NCBI GenBank assembly: GCA_963691815.1
Contig: OY829655.1
Coordinates: 15,682,765 to 15,746,764 of the forward strand
Source: Echiichthys vipera
Lineage: Eukaryota; Chordata; Actinopteri; Perciformes; Trachinidae
Length of the DNA: 64,000 nt
Direction: 5' to 3'
Shown: piece by piece, positions 35,170 through 64,000 of the stretch
Layout of the letters: each line of letters begins with the position of its first letter
Numbering within the stretch: position 1 is the stretch's first letter
Translations under genes and position numbers: made by a program
The notes under the pieces: model-generated
What the model saw: only the letters and a program-made list of their open reading frames with translations
What the model was told of the DNA's origin: nothing
Databases searched by the model: none

Positions 35170-36172
35170 TGCATCACATCACAAATTTATTTAGGTCAAG
35201 TCAAAAATACATTTTTATAGATATTTTCTATCCGTCTGCTACATGTAATAAACACAATCATCAGGATGAGTTATTTACATTAATCACAACTCGTACACTG
35301 AGTAAGACAATAAAAGAACCCAAACAAAGTTACTTTGTGGTGCAGAAAGAGAGAGATAGACGGCGAGGTGCACTTTGTGTTACAAAAGGACCAGTTCTTC
35401 AAGCGAACAATCATGTTGTCAAGACAAAGACAAGCCTCGCAAATAAAAACCTGCTGGAAATCATCACACACTATAGACAGAAGCATACAGTATTCTGGTG
35501 GACAAGGACCCGCAAACTCAGGGAGTCGAAATTAACTGAAACGTTATTGTGCATCAGCCAGCTGGATGTCTTGGAGATCTGACACGTTTGTTGAGGGATT
35601 TAACATTATTTTAACATTAGTCCAAGAACATTGTAATATTGAAGAGAACAGACAAACAAAGCCTCAGTGTTGGTGGTAAATCATCTGTTGAATGATCATG
35701 TCCAAGGGTAGACCAGGCAAAGATTGAATCAGATGGTAGTGAGATAAGTAAAAAATGTTACACTCCAACACCATGTCATTACAACCATCTACAGCAGTAT
35801 ATTATGTACTGCCACCCTTAGTTGACATCTGATGACTTCATTGTTAATTGTTGTTGTTAATTGTTCTAATTAGGTAGAAACTTAGAAGAAGAAGAATCAA
35901 ATTTGTGCCATATTGGTGAAACAATATGATCTTCTGTCCATATTTACATCCTGCCAAAAATATGTTATTAGGTTCCAAGAAGTTTTAAAAACCCAGAGGA
36001 TGTAGGTGTTAAGATACTGCATGCTGAAAACGAGAGCAGTGACTGCTCCAAGTGTGGCGGAGCAAATTCTTATTTACAGTGATGGCCAGACGAACATGAC
36101 TGGATTGTACGAGTGTGTCTTCACGAGTATTTCTTTCTGTGGGCCCGTGGATGTCCTCCCTGCATCCTCGGC
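35170..36172 (-). terminator. ptprn: ptprn 3' UTR with polyadenylation signal
   Basis: About 1 kb of non-coding sequence follows the stop codon on the minus strand. The plus strand shows TTTATT at 35186-35191, i.e. AATAAA on the coding strand, about 985 nt past the stop. T/A-rich sequence follows. No other gene lies between. Confidence 0.55.
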
Positions 36173-58693
<22,521 letters not shown>

Positions 58694-59090
58694 GATCCCC
58701 TGAAGCCTCCCAGCAGCGGAGGAGGAGATGCAAAAAAAAAAAAAAGGAAAGATGCGGAGTCCCTTTGCTTAGGCACCTCTTTTAAATCCCCATCATTTTC
58801 AAACGAGCCGCAGCCAGCGTCGACAGCTCACATTGCACCCCCAGAGTCCATGTGACGGAAAAATAGAAATAAATAGCCTTTAAAAAAAACAACCCAACTA
58901 GTTCCTCGCAGTGAAAAGGCGGGGCGTGATGGTGGGGAGGAGGATGTGAACGGCTGCTGAAAATAACGTAGAATCGGAAGAAGCAGGGAGCTCTCCGAGA
59001 CAGGGAATCGACCCGCAGCTACGTCATCACGGCTCCGACACACGGAGATGGAGAGGGAGATGGATGAGCGTTCAGTTTTATATTCCACCT
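58694..59090 (-). promoter_or_regulatory. ptprn: ptprn 5' UTR and proximal promoter
   Basis: On the minus strand ATATAAAA (plus 59076-59082) is a candidate TATA box, predicting a start near 59046 and a 5' UTR of about 350 nt. TGACGTAG (plus CTACGTCATC, 59018-59027), a CRE-like site, lies in this segment, together with GC-rich sequence near 58915-58945. cAMP response is plausible for a secretory-granule gene. The site falls just downstream of the predicted start, so its role is uncertain. Confidence 0.4.
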
Positions 59091-59210
59091 ATCAGACGAC
59101 ATGCATTCATTATTCATAAACGTGCGAGCGTGCACACAGAACGTGGGGGAACGCATCGCACAGCTTACAGGTGTGCACGGGTTAGGCTAAGTCTCATATC
59201 TTAATCAAAG

Positions 59211-59727
59211 GTTTAAAGGGTCCCATACAATGTTCATTTCAGGATCATATTTTAATTTTGGGTTTCTACAAGAATATGTTTGCATGCCTTAATGTTCAGA
59301 AACACAGTCTTTTTCTCACACTGGCCGTCTGGATATACCTGTGTTCACCCTCTGTCTGAAACGCTCCATTTTAGAGCCTGTCTCTTTTAGCCCCCATCCC
59401 AAAAAAGCCCAGTCTGCTCTGATTGGTCAGTGCTTTCACGTCTTACGCATCTGCGCTGTCTGCATCTCTGCACCGTTATTGCAGCCAGGGAATGACTGGA
59501 ACAGCACCGCAGAGATACTTTCTACCTATATATCGTATAGTTGTGACATCACAACTGTAAGTCCTTCTGACGGCTCTTTTGAAGACAGTTCCTGAAAAGG
59601 CGCTGTGTGCATTTCTCTAAATTTCTCTATAAGTGTTTGCTAGTTTCACAGCACTTATGTAGTAACCTGCTTTATAATAAAAAAAAGACAGACATCGAAG
59701 TCCCACTTTTTACAATATGGGACCTTT
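59211..59727 (-). mobile_element. MITE with TTAA target duplication, copy D
   Basis: Inverted relative to copy A and nearly complete. It starts TTAAAGGGTCCCATACAATG, ends TTTTTACAATATGGGACCTT and then TTA. The inner blocks include CTCTGATTGGTCAGTGCTTT (matching CACTGACCAATCAG in copy A) and AGTTGTGACATCACAACT at 59539-59556. Confidence 0.7.
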
Positions 59728-59729
59728 AG

Positions 59730-60600
59730 GATAATATTATTATCATGTTGTCTGTTTTTTGTAAATGAAGACACTGGTTTTAAGCTTATATTACATTTTT
59801 TAAAAGCTTGACAGCTGTCATAGATATTTTAGGATTTGCCTCAGATTTATTGTTCTATATTTGGCATCATGAAAACGTGTTGTTTGTTTGGTGATGACAC
59901 AAAGTTGTGCTAACCTTTTTATTTAATGAACCTCAATGGTCCAACCCCCCACCTCCATTAGATTAATGAAAGGAAGGATGGAGCCATCTCAAAGGGCCAT
60001 GCTCTTTAAAATCATTGCTATTGTCATTGTACATATTTGTCTCTCAATCTAGGAATCGACAAATTTAAGTTGCAATACTTTATTATGTATCTTAATTAAT
60101 CCCTTTTGACTGGAACTGCACTGAATATGACAGTGAGCCACTTCTATTGAGGAAGTGGTGTCACAGCACTTCATGTTGTCTAGTTGTCCTCTTGCTCCCT
60201 CTTGTGTTCATCGAAACACACATTTTATACTGAAGTACCATGCTGTAGCTTACTGTATATCCATTCATAAAATATTCAATAATGAATGACAATATCTACT
60301 TACATGTTGAGTGTATTTCTTATTTTGGTAAAGCATATAGTTTTAACGGCGACAAGTGGAATAGGCTGCAATGGCCAAACCTTTCATGCCCTAAGCTTTT
60401 CCAGGACTAGTTTAGCATATTTTAGCTCATATGTGTATGTTATTTGATTTAAATATATCTTATACACATTCACATGATGTCCTTTCCCTGTATTAAAATG
60501 TTCAGCAATCTCTACTACCTATATACCCTAATTGGGTTTTTCTCTACTCAGTTATGGAATTTAGGAGGGTATACATATAACTACCACTAGTACTAATAAT
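59730..60600. other. Intergenic stretch upstream of ptprn
   Basis: AT-rich, with no gene or named repeat that I can recognise. Confidence 0.5.
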
Positions 60601-60611
60601 AATAACAATAA

Positions 60612-61365
60612 CTAAAGCTGCAAGCAGCAATGAACATGACCTCACACCTGGTGCATGTCAGGGGAGCTGGTTTAAAAGTTTAAAGTTTAAAAAAGTTCAA
60701 AAAAAATCTTTCCCCATGTAACTTTTGTTGGTAAAGAAGATAGTTCTCCACATTTACCAGCATTACTAGTTATAATATAAAATATGTGCTAATGAAACAC
60801 TTGATGACATGACATCATCTATGTGTTTTAGAGAGGGAATACATTTTGGACTGAAATTTCAGAAAATAAAGTCTGAAAGAATCTGTCTCCATATACCTGC
60901 TCTGAAAGAAGACACTTCTCCATATTAACCAATGCTACTAGTTATGATATAGAATATGTGCACATAGGGGGCTTAGCTAAAACTAAATACACCACCCTGT
61001 TTATTGCTCTGATTGGTCATAGTCGGTCGTAGTGTTTCCCAATTGCGTGCAGTGGTATTGTGAACTGCATGAAGTGGGGCTGCCCCTTAAGTTGGCAAGG
61101 TTTATTGATTATTCCCAGAGCCTATGTCTTGACGATGTGTATCTGGATTTCCAGGCTAATTTATGAGCTGAAATATGTGCAAAATGAAACACTTAATTTT
61201 AGGACATCATCTGTGCATTTTAGAGAGTTGATACATTTGTAGCAGACCAAAAATTGTAGAAAATACAGCCTGAAAGAATGTGTGTGTCCCTGTAACTTTA
61301 GCTAGGAAAAAAGAAACTTCTCCATTTTTACTAACGTTATGAGTTATGATCTAAAACAAGACCTG
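60612..61365 (+). repeat. Interspersed repeat with degenerate internal tandem units
   Basis: It begins ACTAAAGCTGCAAGCAGCAA, a common fish repeat start. Three drifting units follow, each with 'GTAAAGAAGA...CTTCTCCA-TTTACCA-CATTACTAGTTATGAT-TAAAATATGTGC' and 'TAAAGTCTGAAAGAATCTGT' blocks: about 60715-60870, 60885-60970 (truncated) and 61165-61365. It has no coding capacity. Confidence 0.5.
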
Positions 61366-62094
61366 AAACAACACCTACATTCTTAATTGTTTCACCCTGA
61401 TCAAGAAGCACGGGAGTAGGCCTCGTAATGTTTTACATAACAGTAAAACATTTAATGTAACATTACTTAGGGATAGACATCTTAGGCAAAAGCATAATTT
61501 GGTCATTTGGTTCCTTCCTTAACATGTCTTCTTTCAGACTAGTGGAATGAAAACATCCAAAACACACATTTGGGTGTTTATTTTACTACATACCTATTTT
61601 TACTAAATTCACCAAGAGTTAGCATTCGATAATGCCTCATTTGCATATTCAAGCTGCAAGCATACAATTTAGACTTGTGATACAAAAAAAAGCTTTGTCT
61701 TAATGTAAGTAATCAACTGAGGAGGTTTCATGTTGATGCCGTTTCCCTATTCATCTTTGTTTTGAAATGCTTTCAAATGGTCAGTTTAGCTGTTTGTATT
61801 TTGTATTTTCGAATGAAACAGTATAATTTTACAGACAGAAGTCTGGGGGGCAACTAGACCATGATAAGACAGGAAGTAGCCTCTCTATCTAGTGTGACTC
61901 ATGCATCACATGGTTTGATTTGATGCCTGCTGCTCGCTATTTACATTGTGTTGTTGCTGGCTTTTGATATCATATCTCTCCTAAGATATACTTAAATAGA
62001 TCTGGAACACGTTTCCTCGTAAAATATGTCTATAAAGATGTTCTGGTTTCCATGTTACACTCTTGAATGCAATCATCGATATGCAGGCATGTGT

Positions 62095-62095
<1 letters not shown>

Positions 62096-62168
<73 letters not shown>
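62096..62168. repeat. (CA)n microsatellite
   Basis: About 35 CA units with one AAAC interruption. Confidence 0.97.
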
Positions 62169-62169
62169 T

Positions 62170-64000
62170 GCCTATCCCGCTGTCTGCCTCTCTACTTTAT
62201 TCTCATCTGTTTGCCCTTGTGTCACTTGTGTGACCGCTCAACTCAATGGCATGTGTGTATGCATGTTTGGTCAGTTGCCGGGCAACTCGACTTCAGTGTT
62301 AATGAAGGATGAAACCAACTGAACCCTCTTCACCTATACACACTATTTAAAGCATAATAAAACATTAAAGGATTTTCACCATCTTTAACTCTGTTTTCTC
62401 TCACTATCACTTTTATACTTCCACTATTATCACAATCTGCACCAGCCAGATCTAATACACAGCAGGTCTGCTACTGTTTATTCACCTTAACACAAATTTA
62501 AATAGCTGCGTCTTTGTAATGTTGTTTGTGTAATTAAAGCACAGACTGCCTCTGAGTATCTATAGATTCTCGTGGTGAAAAGAGGATGCTAAAAAAAAAT
62601 CCCATTATGCCATTTTCATGTCATCCACACTGCTCCTTGGCTCTTGACTGCCCGAGCATTCCAGAGGCCAGAGTGCCCCAAATATCTCAGCCTTGGGATG
62701 TGGTGAGAGTAAAAATGACAGGATGGATTGACCTTTCACAGTTATGTCTCTATAAATGTCATTTTAGTCAATTTCTTGTAGTAAAGTGGCAGTGATAATA
62801 TCTCACTGGGAAAATGAGAGGCAGGAGTGGGCTTTAAAATCAAATTAATTTGTGAAAAATGTTCACTGACTCACTCCTTCTGTCATATTTTACAGAATCC
62901 ACATAGATATGTAGTGTATAACATCATTGGGTGATTTTGATTTTTCTAGAGCAAGGTTGGGGAAATATCCGCTGACATTTTTAAATTACAATATTTTATT
63001 ATTCCCCAAATAGAATCATGACATGACTGGACAGGGTTATGGCTGCTATGTACTCTTGATATTCTCAGACTCGGTGCGCACATGTATCTGTGTGGTAATA
63101 AATATTTTCCCAGCCGTGCTAATTTAAGTTTTTTTTTCTAGGCTACAGGTCTGGTATTGCTCCTGTGTTTTGGGTTGTTAGGCAACACGTAGGTAGCTCA
63201 TTTTCTGTGCTGTGCTGATGATGTGGTCTTCAACTGGGAAACTCCAGGATGACTGCTCAGTCACATTATAGTGCTCGTGTCATATGTGACAGTGAAAACC
63301 CCCTCCACATCATTACTGGTATCAGACTGCAGTGACATGGGGAAATTGTGTCAAGCAACAGTTTTAACATATGACTCCCAAACTCATACCTGAAATATTC
63401 TAGAAGTGATTTTAAAGTCCAAAACTGAGCCCTTGTCAGTTCAGGGGTCTTTCCCTGACCACATGGACCTTTGGCGTTGGAACAAGCTAAGTCATGGTCC
63501 TGGAAAGAGTCCTGGTGAGTCCTGGATTCCCAAAGCCACAAAGTATCTGATGATGAGGATCATAAATCAGTTGTACATCAGAGATTGTTTTGGCACAGAA
63601 ACATAAAGTTAGTAAGGTTAGAAGATATATGTGAGGCAAAATAAAATAAAATACAGCTGAGCAGTATTTTACATTATGGGTGTGAACTCCATATTATATG
63701 TATCATTTTTCAAATCGTCATTTGATATCAGAAATTGATTGTAAGCAGTTATATTTATACCAGGACATGTCAGTAAATTATTGTTATTTTTGTCAACGGT
63801 GCTTGGCTCTGTCTTCAGTCCCATGATCCTTTTGGGAAAGCGGCCGGACAACGGTGTTCAAACGGGAAAGCTAAAAATAGAGCTGACAGCACCAGCAGCT
63901 GACTCACCTACTGCTCTGTGAAACGCATACACTCACGACCACACACGAACACCCCCTCCCTGAATTCTACACCCACACAGAACACATGCAGACATGGACA
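62170..64000. other. Intergenic stretch at the right edge
   Basis: No coding exon, RNA gene or mobile element is recognisable. Confidence 0.5.

Overview
The window is nuclear DNA from a ray-finned fish, very probably a teleost. The evidence is spliced vertebrate genes, long (CA)n/(GT)n arrays, Tc1-like and hAT-like transposon remnants, and interspersed repeats of teleost type. Three kinds of complete protein-coding gene can be read exon by exon: two tandem alpha-tubulin genes (+), dnajb2 (+) and ptprn (-). Mammals have the same neighbourhood (TUBA4A-DNAJB2-PTPRN), so this is a conserved synteny block. All four genes act in the cytoskeleton, in neuronal proteostasis or in neuroendocrine secretory granules. 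Their adjacency is ancestral linkage, not an operon.

Layout. 1-4.4 kb is non-coding as far as I can see, followed by a small GC-rich, promoter-like stretch near 4.4-4.56 kb. 4.6-13.3 kb is a transposon cluster. It holds a TTAA-flanked MITE, a teleost degenerate simple repeat, a 5.4 kb element with CACTCTAA termini that carries a spliced SAMD3-like gene (one frameshift, one stop), and directly against it a 1.95 kb hAT-like element with a perfect 8-bp target duplication. 15.65-17.78 kb is alpha-tubulin gene 1 (449 aa) and 20.80-24.12 kb is alpha-tubulin gene 2 (450 aa). Both have a TATA box, an ATG-only first coding exon and the same four-exon structure. 26.2-33.6 kb is dnajb2 (408 aa: J domain, G/F-rich region, two UIMs, C-terminal CaaX-like box). 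35.2-59.05 kb is ptprn on the minus strand. Its 24 coding exons join in phase to 942 codons: signal peptide, RESP18-homology region, mature ectodomain, one membrane span, and a PTP pseudophosphatase domain. Its introns are crowded with CA repeats and contain an internally deleted Tc1-like element, hairpins and a telomere-like repeat. 59.1-64 kb is intergenic and repeat-rich.

The least ordinary items are the SAMD3-like gene carried between CACTC termini, the TTAA MITE family with a CRE-like palindromic core, the changed signature loop of the ptprn pseudophosphatase, and the near-identical exons of the two tubulins beside unalignable introns. I found no bacterial-type system, CRISPR array, tRNA or rRNA.
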